From NCBI GenBank assembly GCA_964589935.1, contig CAZPVD010000002.1, positions 124,001 to 188,000 on the forward strand: a DNA stretch of 64,000 nt, given 5' to 3'. The position numbers were made by a program, and so were the translations under genes. A model generated the notes under the pieces. The model searched no databases, had not been told where the DNA came from, and saw nothing but the letters and a program-made list of their open reading frames with translations. The stretch comes from VHCN01 sp964589935. Its GTDB lineage: Bacteria > Verrucomicrobiota > Verrucomicrobiia > Limisphaerales > VHCN01. This document shows, in pieces, positions 1 through 8,617 of this stretch (position 1 is its first letter; every line of letters begins with the position of its first letter).

Positions 1-1749
1 GACCAGCTCCACGCGTGTCTCCGCGTGGCCGCCGCCGCCGATGAGGAACGCGGCCCACGGCTGCGTGACCTTGAACGGCGCACTGGTGAGCGTGCCGGTA
101 GGAAGGTCCTCGAATTTTTCGTAGCCACCAATCCAGAAGTTGCCGACGTGGTTGGCGACTTTGCCTTCGCCGAACTTGCGGTTCTGGCTGATCGGTCCCT
201 TGATGGGCTGGCCCTTGAACGCGTCGCCCGTCGCGGTCCAGTCGCGCAAATCGCCCGTCTCGAAGTCGGTGTTGAGCGGCTTGCCGTCGAGGCCGACGGG
301 AAGCACACCGTTGCCGGGCAGCGGCGGATTCGGTTTCACATCGGCGGCATTCGCCGAACTGGAGTTCGGCGCTCCGGTGCGAGTGACAACGTCAGCGGCC
401 TTGATGGTTTGCTTGCCCGCGTCCGCGAAGAGGACTTTCGGCTGCGCCTTTTCCCATTCCTCCTTGCTCACGTTCTTCACCGAGTGCAAATGCACGAACG
501 TGCCCTTCTTGTTGCCCACGACGACGTCGGGCAGTTTGTCACCGTTGATGTCGCCCGCGAGCACCTGCGTGCCGACGCCGGAGTTGTCGTCAATCAGGTG
601 CGGCACCCAGTCCACGGTGCCGTCCTTGCCGCGCATGAGCTTGAACCAGTAGAGCACGGCGGGCGCATCCGGCTCGGCGTCGCCGTGGTTGCCGTGCGCC
701 CAGAAACGCTTGCCGGTCACGATGTCCTTGAGGCCGTCGCCGTCCATGTCCACGAGGTCGAGCGCGTGGAGCTGCGAGAACTTCACGCCGTAGCGGTTGT
801 CCTCGGGCCGCGTGTTCATGATGACGTGCTGCTTGAACTGGATCTCGCCGTTTGCGTCGCGCTCCTTGAGCTGCTCCCACCACACGAGGCCGAAGCCGTG
901 CGCCGCGAGGCTCGTGATGACATCGGGCAGGCCGTCGCCGTTCACGTCGTAGGCGAACATCTGCGCGCCGCCGCCGTTGAACTTGAACGGGTGAAACTTC
1001 CACACCGGGTCGCCCGCGAGCGACGCGGGCTGTTCCCACCAGCCGTTGGCTTCCATGATGTCCATGCGGCCGTCGCCGTTCACGTCGCCGAAGCCGAGGC
1101 CGTGCGTGAAGCGTTGGTAATTTCCCTTCGGCGAAATCGGATGGAAGGTCCACTTCTCCGCGGGCTTCTCCCAATTTGGCTGAACGTAGCCGACGAAGCC
1201 GCCGCTCATGCAGACGATGACGGGCTTGCCGGTGCCGAGCAGGTCGCCCCACGTCGGCGACTCGTTATCCACCACGTCCCAGACTTTGTGGCGCGTCCAC
1301 GGCGCGTCGGAGCTGAGGCCGGCCTTGCCGGGATTCTCGAACCACGACGCGTCCTGGCCGGGGAAGCCGAGGATAAGGATGTCGGGATAGCCGTCGCCGT
1401 TGAAGTCGTGCGTGTAGGCGAAGAAATTGTCCGAGTAAGTGTTGTTCTTGCCAAGTCCGCCCTCGAAGCCGGGGATGGCGACCTCGGTGCCGTCGTCCTT
1501 CTTGAGCTTGAAGGTCTTCGTGTCCGGGTAAAACGTATGTCGCTTCTTGAAATCCGGCCCTTCCCACCAATACGGCCCGGAGATGATGTCGTTGTGGCCG
1601 TCCTTGTTCAGGTCGGCAAAAGTCGCGCCCTCGCTCCAGAACTGGTCAGAGAGCTGGATTTTTTTCCACGAGTGGAGCGTGTAATCGGCTGCGGAAACGC
1701 AGGCGACGCAGGCAAACGCCAGCGCAAGTGAGAGGGGCAAAGGCTTCAT
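1..1749 (-). CDS. Secreted FG-GAP/VCBS repeat protein (3' end outside window)
   Basis: The frame is open from an ATG at 1749 to the first base of the window, so the C-terminus is missing. It begins with a signal peptide (MKPLPLSLALAFACVACVSA), so export is likely. At least six calcium-loop motifs of the FG-GAP/VCBS type follow: DLNKDGHND, DFNGDGYPD, DVNGDGRMD, DVNGDGLPD, DMDGDGLKD and DINGDKLPD. Such repeats build a beta-propeller. After the propeller a segment reading GDLRDWTATGDAF looks like the start of a beta-sandwich domain common in large secreted PVC proteins. The frame is conserved for 583 codons, and a long opposite-strand frame over the same bases is a GC-bias shadow. No enzymatic role can be assigned. 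A surface or extracellular binding role is inference. It is divergent from rsfS across a 96-base gap. Confidence 0.88.
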   Translation of the reverse strand, partial: MKPLPLSLALAFACVACVSAADYTLHSWKKIQLSDQFWSEGATFADLNKDGHNDIISGPYWWEGPDFKKRHTFYPDTKTFKLKKDDGTEVAIPGFEGGLGKNNTYSDNFFAYTHDFNGDGYPDILILGFPGQDASWFENPGKAGLSSDAPWTRHKVWDVVDNESPTWGDLLGTGKPVIVCMSGGFVGYVQPNWEKPAEKWTFHPISPKGNYQRFTHGLGFGDVNGDGRMDIMEANGWWEQPASLAGDPVWKFHPFKFNGGGAQMFAYDVNGDGLPDVITSLAAHGFGLVWWEQLKERDANGEIQFKQHVIMNTRPEDNRYGVKFSQLHALDLVDMDGDGLKDIVTGKRFWAHGNHGDAEPDAPAVLYWFKLMRGKDGTVDWVPHLIDDNSGVGTQVLAGDINGDKLPDVVVGNKKGTFVHLHSVKNVSKEEWEKAQPKVLFADAGKQTIKAADVVTRTGAPNSSSANAADVKPNPPLPGNGVLPVGLDGKPLNTDFETGDLRDWTATGDAFKGQPIKGPISQNRKFGEGKVANHVGNFWIGGYEKFEDLPTGTLTSAPFKVTQPWAAFLIGGGGHAETRVELV

Positions 1750-1845
1750 GGTGGAGTTGTCGCAAGCCGGTGAAGATGGGTCAAGCGGATTGCCACGCGC
1801 TTTGCGGCTTTCCCTGCGCGCGAACGTCTGGCACACTGCGGAAAA

Positions 1846-2226
1846 ATGATGGACTCGCGCAAGCTCGCCCTCCTCTGCCGTAAACTCGCGGACAACAAGA
1901 AGGCTGAAGACGTCGTCATCCTCGACGTGCGGAAAATCTCATCGGTGACGGATTACTTCGTCATTGCCGCCGGCACCAGCGAGCCGCACGTGCGCGCCAT
2001 CCGCGATGAGATCGAGGACAAACTGCGCGAGGAGCACGGCCTGCGCGCGCGCGCGACCGACGGCGGGCGCCACGCAGCATGGGTCGCGCTGGATTTCGTG
2101 GATGTCATCGTCCACATCATGCGGCCGGACATCCGCGCTCAATACGACCTCGAGGGCTTGTGGAACGACGCTCCACGCGTGAGAGCGGCGCGCACTGTCG
2201 TGCGCAAAACTTCCTCAGAAGAATAA
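1846..2226 (+). CDS. rsfS: Ribosomal silencing factor RsfS
   Basis: This 126-residue protein matches the RsfS/YbeB/Iojap family in length and motifs. It shows VILDVRKISSVTDYFVIAAGTS near residues 25-45, then GRHAAWVALDFVDVIVHIM and the tail DLEGLWNDAP. The family binds ribosomal protein L14 (uL14) and blocks joining of the ribosomal subunits when nutrients are short; that is family knowledge. Two adjacent ATG codons (1846 and 1849) could both serve as the start, and no Shine-Dalgarno sequence is evident. In many bacteria rsfS sits beside nadD, which is not seen here. The gene is convergent with the PUR-domain gene 24 bases downstream. Confidence 0.95.
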   Translation: MMDSRKLALLCRKLADNKKAEDVVILDVRKISSVTDYFVIAAGTSEPHVRAIRDEIEDKLREEHGLRARATDGGRHAAWVALDFVDVIVHIMRPDIRAQYDLEGLWNDAPRVRAARTVVRKTSSEE

Positions 2227-2250
2227 ACCGCGGAATGAACAGCTCGCGCG

Positions 2251-2643
2251 TCAGGCGGGAGGTGTTTCGCGAACCACGACCTCAGGCAGCGGCGCGATGG
2301 CCGGACTCGTTTCCGAAACTTGGACGGCGTGTTCATCGGGCGCGCTGGAATTCTTCGCCATTTCCTCGATCAACCTGCTGAATTCACCGAGGCCCGACGC
2401 AGGCACGATGATGGATTCGCGGCGGCCGTGCATGTCCTCGGTGATGCGCAGGAAGCGGCCGCGCGTGTTTTCCTTGAGCGTCAGGACGAAGACCTTGCGC
2501 TCGATCTGCACGCGCTCGGCGCGGAGCGTCTCCTCGTCGGAGTGCGGTCGGGGAGCGTCGTCGTAGCGGCGCGCGCGAGCAGCGGGGCGCGAGTTGTAAT
2601 TGTTACGTTGGCCGTAAGGGGAGGGACGCTCGTTGGAGATCAT
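2251..2643 (-). CDS. Bacterial PUR-alpha-like nucleic-acid-binding protein (DUF3276 type)
   Basis: The 130-residue product has a basic, asparagine- and arginine-rich N-terminal tail (about residues 1-40). A compact PUR repeat follows, reading RKVFVLTLKENTRGRFLRIT and then RRESIIVPASGLGEFSRLIEEM. This is the single-repeat PUR/Whirly-like fold known from spirochaetes and Bacteroidetes, which binds single-stranded DNA or RNA. The C-terminal tail is acidic to neutral and unconserved in appearance. I prefer the ATG at 2643 over a TTG two codons upstream. It has one of the few plausible ribosome-binding sites in the window (GGAG about seven bases before the ATG). A regulatory role at the nucleic-acid level is inference. 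Confidence 0.82.
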   Translation of the reverse strand: MISNERPSPYGQRNNYNSRPAARARRYDDAPRPHSDEETLRAERVQIERKVFVLTLKENTRGRFLRITEDMHGRRESIIVPASGLGEFSRLIEEMAKNSSAPDEHAVQVSETSPAIAPLPEVVVRETPPA

Positions 2644-2706
2644 ACGCAACTCCGGTTCGACCGGCGCAAAACGCGCTGGTCAGGGATTTGGCGGAACACT
2701 CCCCCG

Positions 2707-3261
2707 TTACGAGCGGTTGTCAACCCCGAATTTCGGCGTGCCGAGGAATTTCGCCGCGCTGTCCTGCCGCACCGTCTGCCACAAGAACGTCAGCAGGCCC
2801 GCGAGCATCGCGAGATTCATCACTTGAGAGATCGCGTGCCAGCGGCTGAACGCCGCCGCGGCCTCCTGCCGTTCTGCCGGCGACGGCATGGGCTGGATGC
2901 GGTATTGCTCGGCGTATTTCACCGTCTGGAGCTGTTTCAATTTCGGCTGCATCCACACGCCGCCCGCGAGCGCGAGCACGAACAGCGCCACGAGCAGCCC
3001 CACCGTCGCGCGCCGCACTTCGCGCCCCGCGTAAAGACACTCGGCCGCCAGATGCAGCCCGGCCACGATGGCGCACCAGTAGTGCAGAATGAAGACACGC
3101 TGGAACGCAATCTGCGCGATGGCGCCGTTGTAGGGCGGCGGGAACAACTGCCGCATCTCGTCGCCAAAAAACGTCGGCGCGCCGACGAACGTGAAGAAGA
3201 ACGTGGAGCCGAACCAAATCGCCGCGTTCGTCACGCCCAGAAATCTGAGGAAGGCAATCAC
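2707..3261 (-). CDS. DUF4149-like integral membrane protein
   Basis: The 184-residue protein has four hydrophobic segments: roughly residues 3-27 (FLRFLGVTNAAIWFGSTFFF), 52-72 (FQRVFILHYWCAIVAGLHLA), 86-103 and 146-164. The pattern of a short N-terminal membrane helix, an FxxVFxxHYW segment and a charged loop before the last helix resembles the DUF4149/TMEM205-like family, whose function is unknown. The start is a GTG at 3261. It lies 63 bases downstream of the PUR-domain gene on the same strand and could be co-transcribed with it. It is divergent from lptF. Confidence 0.7.
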   Translation of the reverse strand: MIAFLRFLGVTNAAIWFGSTFFFTFVGAPTFFGDEMRQLFPPPYNGAIAQIAFQRVFILHYWCAIVAGLHLAAECLYAGREVRRATVGLLVALFVLALAGGVWMQPKLKQLQTVKYAEQYRIQPMPSPAERQEAAAAFSRWHAISQVMNLAMLAGLLTFLWQTVRQDSAAKFLGTPKFGVDNRS

Positions 3262-3390
3262 CGCTGCGGAGTCTAGGCACGCGACGCCACCCTGCCAAGC
3301 CGGGAAAACCGGCGGCCTTCCTTTTTGCGCGGCGAACTTCTACCCTTGCCCCATGCCGGACGGAACAACCGCCTCGCCCGCGCCGCGCGC

Positions 3391-4521
3391 ATGAGGACGC
3401 TTCACCGCTATCTCGCGCGCCAGGTGCTCCAGACGCTCGTGATGACCGTGCTGGTCTTCACCTTCGTGCTGCTGCTCGGCAACGTGCTGCGCGAGGTGCT
3501 CGCGCTGCTCATCACGCGGCAGGCCACGCTGCCCGGCGTCGCGCACGCCATCGCGCTGCTCATCCCCTACGTGATGGTCTTCGCGCTGCCGATGGGCCTG
3601 CTCACCGCGACGCTGCTGGTCATGGGCCGCTTCAGCGCGGACCACGAACTCACCGCAGCGCGGGCCGGCGGCATCAGCCTCGTCGCGCTCGTCGCGCCGC
3701 TGCTCGCGCTGGGCGTGCTGTTCAGCGCGCTTTCCGCCGTGGTCAACTGCGAGATCGCGCCGCGCTGCCGCGTCGCCTACAAGGAATTGCTGTTCGGACT
3801 CGGCATCGCGCGTCCCGCGTCGTTCCTCACCGAGAACCGTTTCATCACGGACTATCCCAACTTCGTCATCTACGTCGGCAAGCGCCACGGCAACGACCTC
3901 GAAAACGTCCTGATTTACCAGATGGAACAAGGCGAAATGGTCCGGCGTTTCCGCGCGCCGCACGGCAGCATCACCGTGGATGACGCAGAGAAAAAAATCC
4001 TCTTCCAGCTTACGGACACCACCGTCTTCATGCGCCCGCTGAAACAGGCCGAGGCCGCCGTCCACGCAAAGGATGGCAGCGACGCGGACTGGCTCACGTT
4101 TTCCGTCGGCGAACTCACCGTGCCCGTGGACTTCAAGACCGTCGCGTCGCCGGACGCGAAACCCAAGTTGAGCGAGATGACCTTCTCGCAACTGCGCGCG
4201 GAACTGCGCGCGGCCGAGGCGCACGGCGTGGACGCCACACCCGCGAAGGTGCAGCTTCACCGCATGGTGGCGTTCTCATTCGCGTGCCTCGGTTTCACGC
4301 TCGTGGGCATCCCGCTCGGCATCCGCGCGCACCGGCGCGAGACCAGCGCGGGCATGGCGATGGCGCTCGTGCTCGTGCTCGCCTACTACAGCTTCATCAT
4401 CCTCAGCCAGGCGCTCGAAATGCGCCCAAGCCTGCACCCGCACCTGCTAGCATGGGTGCCGAACTTCCTCTTTCAAGGCATCGGCGCGTGGCTGCTCTGG
4501 CGGGCAAACAAGGGAATCTAA
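3391..4521 (+). CDS. lptF: LptF/LptG-family lipopolysaccharide export permease
   Basis: This is a permease of the LPS (or related lipid) export ABC complex LptB2FG. The 376-residue product shows the classic N-terminus LHRYLARQVLQTLVMTVLVF and a second helix ending in PYVMVFALPMGLLTATLLVMGRF. The signature ELTAARAGGISL follows at about residues 86-97. A periplasmic beta-jellyroll comes next (about 130-270), then three C-terminal membrane helices from about residue 290. I chose the ATG at 3391 over an upstream in-frame start because the extra 22 residues are unlike the family. Only one of the two usual permease genes (lptF and lptG) is present here, so its partner must lie elsewhere. It implies an outer membrane. 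Confidence 0.9.
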   Translation: MRTLHRYLARQVLQTLVMTVLVFTFVLLLGNVLREVLALLITRQATLPGVAHAIALLIPYVMVFALPMGLLTATLLVMGRFSADHELTAARAGGISLVALVAPLLALGVLFSALSAVVNCEIAPRCRVAYKELLFGLGIARPASFLTENRFITDYPNFVIYVGKRHGNDLENVLIYQMEQGEMVRRFRAPHGSITVDDAEKKILFQLTDTTVFMRPLKQAEAAVHAKDGSDADWLTFSVGELTVPVDFKTVASPDAKPKLSEMTFSQLRAELRAAEAHGVDATPAKVQLHRMVAFSFACLGFTLVGIPLGIRAHRRETSAGMAMALVLVLAYYSFIILSQALEMRPSLHPHLLAWVPNFLFQGIGAWLLWRANKGI

Positions 4522-4579
4522 AGCGCGGCAAAATCGTTTCGCCGTTGACGCGCTTTCGCCGTTGCGTTGCACTGTGCGC

Positions 4580-6163
4580 ATGAAGGCCAAAGGATTTTTC
4601 CCGCTTTTGTTCATCGCCGGGCTGTTCGCCTTCGCCGCGCGCGCCGACGTGAAGTTGCCCGCAATTTTTTCGGACAACATGGTTTTGCAGCAGGGCATGC
4701 CTCTCACAATCTGGGGCTGGGCCGACGAGGGCGAACAGGTCACGGTTGAGTTCGCGGGGCAGAAGGCCACCGCGATGGCGTTCAAGCGCCTGCCGAATCC
4801 GTTGAGCCGCTGGGCCGTGAAGCTCGCGCCGCTCAAGGCCAGCGCCGAGCCTGCCGCGCTCACCGTGCAGGGCAGAAACAAAATCGAACGAAAGAACGTC
4901 CTTGTCGGCGAAGTGTGGCTGTGCAGCGGCCAGTCGAACATGGAGTTCACGTTGCGCGGCTCGCACGAGGCGCAGGCGGACATTGATGCAGCGACCAATT
5001 CGCTCATCCGGCTCTTCACCGTGCAGCGCACCAAGGCCGCCGCGCCCGCCGACGATGTGAAGGCGTCGCCGTGGCAGGTGTGCAATCCGCAGACTGCGGC
5101 GAGCTTCTCGGCGGTCGGTTTTTATTTTGGCCGCGATTTGCAAAAGGTGCTCGGCGTGCCGGTGGGCTTGATTCACTCCTCATGGGGCGGCACGCCCGCC
5201 GAGGCGTGGACGAGCATGGCCGTGATTGAAGGCAACGGCGAACTGCGCCGCGATTTCCCGGAACGCATCGCGAACCTGCGCAACAACTACGCCGCCGCCG
5301 TGGACAAATTCGGCAAGGACGCGGAAGAATTAAAGAAGCAGGGCAAAAAACAAACCGCGCCGACGCCGAAGGCGCCGCAGCTCCCGCAATGGCAGGGCGC
5401 GGAGCTTTACAACGGCATGATCGCCCCGCTTGTTCCTTTCGGCCTGCGCGGCGCGATCTGGTATCAGGGCGAGTCGAATGTCGGACGCGACGCGCAGTAT
5501 CGCACGCTCTTCGCCGAGATGATTCGCGGCTGGCGCAAGGACTGGGACTTCGGCGACTTCCCGTTCCTCGCCGTGCAGCTCGCGCCGTTCGACAAAGGCA
5601 AACGGCGTCCACTCGAAGAAATCACCGCCGCGCCCGAAGACAGCGAATGGGCGCGCCTGCGAGAAGTGCAGTTGCAAACCGCGAACACGCTTCCGAAATG
5701 CGGCCTCGCTGTCATCACCGACGCGGGCGACAAGGACGACATCCATCCGAAACAGAAGCAGCCCGTCGGCGCGCGGCTCGCGCTCGCGGCGCGGGCCATC
5801 GCGTATGGTGAGAAGATCGAGTTCAGCGGGCCGATCTACAAAGGCATGAGCATCGAGGGCAGCCGCGCCGTGCTCGCGTTCGATCACGTCGGCAAGGGAC
5901 TCGAAGCGCGCGACGGCAAGCTCACGGGCTTCGCGATTTGCGGCGACGACAAAAACTTCGTCTGGGCAGACGCGGAAATCCTGCCCGACAACCGCGTGGC
6001 CGTGAGCGCATCCGGCGTGAACAAACCCGTCGCCGTGCGCTACGGCTGGGCGGATTTTCCGGTGGTGAACTTGTGGAACAAGGACGGCCTGCCCGCGTCA
6101 CCGTTTCGCACAGACAACTTTCCTCCACCACCGCCCGCCAAGCCGGCGCCGGCAAAGAAGTAG
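4580..6163 (+). CDS. Sialate O-acetylesterase (SGNH hydrolase), copy 1
   Basis: This is a predicted exported carbohydrate esterase that removes O-acetyl groups from sialic acids or similar sugars. The 527-residue protein has a signal peptide ending near ARADV. The conserved opening LPAIFSDNMVLQQ follows. The nucleophile serine lies in GEVWLCSGQSNM (Ser119), a second block reads IWYQGESN (about 293-300), and the catalytic Asp/His block is DDIHPK (about 386-391). Length and block order match full-length SASA family proteins. An insertion rich in Lys and Pro (about 245-270) separates blocks. The next gene is a paralogue 77 bases downstream, and a sialidase-like gene follows, suggesting a shared glycan substrate. 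The true substrate is not established by sequence. Confidence 0.92.
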   Translation: MKAKGFFPLLFIAGLFAFAARADVKLPAIFSDNMVLQQGMPLTIWGWADEGEQVTVEFAGQKATAMAFKRLPNPLSRWAVKLAPLKASAEPAALTVQGRNKIERKNVLVGEVWLCSGQSNMEFTLRGSHEAQADIDAATNSLIRLFTVQRTKAAAPADDVKASPWQVCNPQTAASFSAVGFYFGRDLQKVLGVPVGLIHSSWGGTPAEAWTSMAVIEGNGELRRDFPERIANLRNNYAAAVDKFGKDAEELKKQGKKQTAPTPKAPQLPQWQGAELYNGMIAPLVPFGLRGAIWYQGESNVGRDAQYRTLFAEMIRGWRKDWDFGDFPFLAVQLAPFDKGKRRPLEEITAAPEDSEWARLREVQLQTANTLPKCGLAVITDAGDKDDIHPKQKQPVGARLALAARAIAYGEKIEFSGPIYKGMSIEGSRAVLAFDHVGKGLEARDGKLTGFAICGDDKNFVWADAEILPDNRVAVSASGVNKPVAVRYGWADFPVVNLWNKDGLPASPFRTDNFPPPPPAKPAPAKK

Positions 6164-6240
6164 CAACTGCTTCGCTGCGGTTTCTGCCAGCCACTCGGTT
6201 TCCCGCTTGCGTCCGGGGCGGCCTTGAGTTGAATTCCACC

Positions 6241-7821
6241 ATGCTTAACACCACCTCCTTCGCCGTCGTGTCCCGCCGCGCCGTCACGTTCGCCGCAGCG
6301 ATGGCATTTGCCGTCACCGCGCCGCTTGCCCGCGCCGATGTCAAACTGCCCGCGCTCTTTTCGGACAACATGGTTTTGCAACAGGGCGTCGCCGTGCCCG
6401 TGTGGGGCTGGGCCGACGAGGGCGAGGAGGTCACCGTCACTTTCACCGGGCAAAAGCACACCACGCGCGCCACGGGTGGCAAGTGGTCGCTCAAGCTCAC
6501 GCCGCTCAAGGCCAGCGTCGCGCCGGAAGTGCTCACAGTGAAGGGCAAGAACCAAATCGAACTCAAGAACGTCGTGGTCGGCGAAGTGTGGCTCGCCAGC
6601 GGCCAGTCCAACATGCAGATGGCACTCAACGGCTGCTTCGAGTCGCAGAAGGAAATTACCAACTCGGCGAACAGAAATCTCCGCCTTTTCTACGTTCCGC
6701 GCGTGAAGGCCGAGTCACCCGTCACCGATATCGGCGGCCAGCATCACAACGCCAAGCCCGTGTGGATGATCAGCGACACGAATTCCACGGCGGACTTTTC
6801 AGCGGTGGCGTATTATTTCGGCCGCGATTTGCAGAAGGCGCGGCAGGTGCCCATCGGCATCATTCATACGAGCTGGGGCGGTTCGCCAGCGGAGGTGTGG
6901 ATTCGCCACGAGATTCTCGCGGGCAACCCCGACTACAAGCGCGACATCCTCGACAGCTATCCGAAAGCGATGGAGATCTTCAAGACGGCGAAGGCGAACT
7001 GGGACAAGAAAGCCGAGGAGTTGAAGGCCGAAGGCAAGAAGCCGGAAGGCAAGGCGCCGAACCCGCCGTCGTGGAAGCCGAGCGAACTCTACAACTCGAT
7101 GATCGCGCCGCTTATCCCCTTCGCGGTGAAGGGCGCGATCTGGTATCAGGGCGAGTCCAACGCCGGGCGCGCGTGGCAATATCGCACGCTCTTTGCGGAC
7201 ATGATCAAGAACTGGCGCAAGGACTGGGGCTACGACTTCACATTCCTCACCGTCGAGCTGGCGCCCTTCACGAAGATTCTCACCGAGCCGGCGGAGAGCA
7301 ATTGGGCCGAGCTGCGCGAGGCGCAGATCGTTGCGAGCAAAAACGTCGGCAAGGCCGGCACCGTCACCATCACCGACGTCGGCGAGGAGAGCGACATCCA
7401 TCCTAAGAAGAAGGAACCCGTCGGCGCGCGGCTGGCGTTGCTTGCGCGGGAAATTGCCTACGGCGAAAAAATTGTGGCGAACGGCCCGACCTTCAAGTCG
7501 GTGAAGTTCGACGGCGGCAAGGCCATCATCAGCTTCGACAACGTCGGCGCGGGCCTGCTGGCCAAGGGCGAGGAACTCAAGGGCTTCTCGGTTTGCGGCG
7601 AGGACAAAAAGTTTGTCTGGGCAAAGGCTGAGATCAAGGACAACACCGTCGTCGTAAGCAGTGATAAGGTCGCCAAGCCCGTCGCGGTGCGTTTCGGCTG
7701 GGCCAACTATCCGGTCGTGAACCTGTGGAACCGCGACGGCCTGCCCGCGCACCCGTTTCGCACGGACACCTTCCCGCTCACGACCGATCCGGCGACGAAG
7801 CCGGCGCAGGCGAAGAAGTAA
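6241..7821 (+). CDS. Sialate O-acetylesterase (SGNH hydrolase), copy 2
   Basis: This second, tandem member of the same family is 526 residues long. A signal peptide (cleavage near PLARADV) is followed by LPALFSDNMVLQQGV. The nucleophile block is GEVWLASGQSNMQ, then come IWYQGESNAGRAWQYRTLF and the Asp/His block SDIHPKKKEPVGARL. It is collinear with copy 1 along its whole length, and short stretches are nearly identical at the DNA level (around 4666-4690 and 6357-6381). This indicates an old tandem duplication that has since diverged. The chosen ATG at 6241 gives the signal peptide, whereas an upstream-extended frame overlaps copy 1 and is unlikely. It probably shares a transcript with copy 1. 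Confidence 0.92.
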   Translation: MLNTTSFAVVSRRAVTFAAAMAFAVTAPLARADVKLPALFSDNMVLQQGVAVPVWGWADEGEEVTVTFTGQKHTTRATGGKWSLKLTPLKASVAPEVLTVKGKNQIELKNVVVGEVWLASGQSNMQMALNGCFESQKEITNSANRNLRLFYVPRVKAESPVTDIGGQHHNAKPVWMISDTNSTADFSAVAYYFGRDLQKARQVPIGIIHTSWGGSPAEVWIRHEILAGNPDYKRDILDSYPKAMEIFKTAKANWDKKAEELKAEGKKPEGKAPNPPSWKPSELYNSMIAPLIPFAVKGAIWYQGESNAGRAWQYRTLFADMIKNWRKDWGYDFTFLTVELAPFTKILTEPAESNWAELREAQIVASKNVGKAGTVTITDVGEESDIHPKKKEPVGARLALLAREIAYGEKIVANGPTFKSVKFDGGKAIISFDNVGAGLLAKGEELKGFSVCGEDKKFVWAKAEIKDNTVVVSSDKVAKPVAVRFGWANYPVVNLWNRDGLPAHPFRTDTFPLTTDPATKPAQAKK

Positions 7822-7835
7822 TCTGATGCTACACG

Positions 7836-8591
7836 ATGCTGGCGACTTCTGAAAAACTGCTCGATTTCTTTCGCCGTGAGTTTCAGGTCGAGGAACAATC
7901 AGGATTTGCCCGCATCGCGCGAATACCAGGCAGCTTGGTTGTAGAAAATCTCGCCTTTTACAAATCGCTGAACGGACCGGATCGACTTTCCTTTGCTGAC
8001 TGCTTGGCCCACATGGCTCACCAAACTTACGGATTTGTAGTTGGCGCGCCTAAATTTGATCATACCCGGCACCCGTTTTTCCAACGATGGATGAATGTTC
8101 ATGCAATGGGTGAATTTCGCGCTTGGAACAAAAGTGTCCCAATGCTCCGTGTGACCGTGCAGCAATACAAGATAGACGCTTGCCGCGGCGTGAAGAGCAA
8201 CATCACGCGAGAGGAATTTGAGCAAGCCTCATCAATTCGTCCAGTAAAAGCCCGGGAATTGCGCAAGCGTGTGCGAGCGGCTCTCGAACCGCTCGGCTAC
8301 TACAAGATCGATGAGCTTGGCTATTACTGCTGCCGGCAAAACCACAAAGAGTTTCGTGTGAATGTAGATTTTGGGAGCCATCAGGCGCAGTTGCGATACT
8401 GCGTCGCGCGGCCTGAATTTAATGACATTCACCCTTTATCCCAGTTTTCATTTGAGCGGGCACTCGGCTTGGGTTTAGGCAACTGGGATTTCATCGTCGA
8501 AGAAAATGTTGATGACGTGTTCTCGCTTTTTGCAAACGTAGTTGCTTACTCCTATGAATTGCCTGACAGAATTCGGGCAGAAGTGACCTAG
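7836..8591 (+). CDS. Unrecognised 251-residue protein, low GC
   Basis: I do not recognise this protein. It starts with MLATSEKLLDFFRREFQVEE and has no signal peptide or membrane helix. It is rich in aromatic residues and histidine (for example HMAHQTYGFVV, HPFFQRWMNVHAMGEF). Two adjacent cysteines lie in LGYYCCRQNHKEFRVNVDFG around residue 165. The middle (SSIRPVKARELRKRVRAALEP) looks like a helix preceding a small alpha/beta region, possibly a separate domain. Base composition is visibly lower in GC than the neighbours: I counted 29 G or C among bases 7981-8040. That suggests different ancestry or relaxed constraint. It sits between two carbohydrate-active genes, which may be chance. Confidence 0.7.
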   Translation: MLATSEKLLDFFRREFQVEEQSGFARIARIPGSLVVENLAFYKSLNGPDRLSFADCLAHMAHQTYGFVVGAPKFDHTRHPFFQRWMNVHAMGEFRAWNKSVPMLRVTVQQYKIDACRGVKSNITREEFEQASSIRPVKARELRKRVRAALEPLGYYKIDELGYYCCRQNHKEFRVNVDFGSHQAQLRYCVARPEFNDIHPLSQFSFERALGLGLGNWDFIVEENVDDVFSLFANVVAYSYELPDRIRAEVT

Positions 8592-8617
8592 ATTCGGCAA
8601 TTTTACCGACTACTATT

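Noticed and set aside
25..1731. Long plus-strand open frame over the start of the window
   Set aside because: It mirrors the minus-strand FG-GAP gene, which has a signal peptide and calcium-loop repeats. The plus-strand translation is low-complexity Arg/Val/Ala text without motifs.
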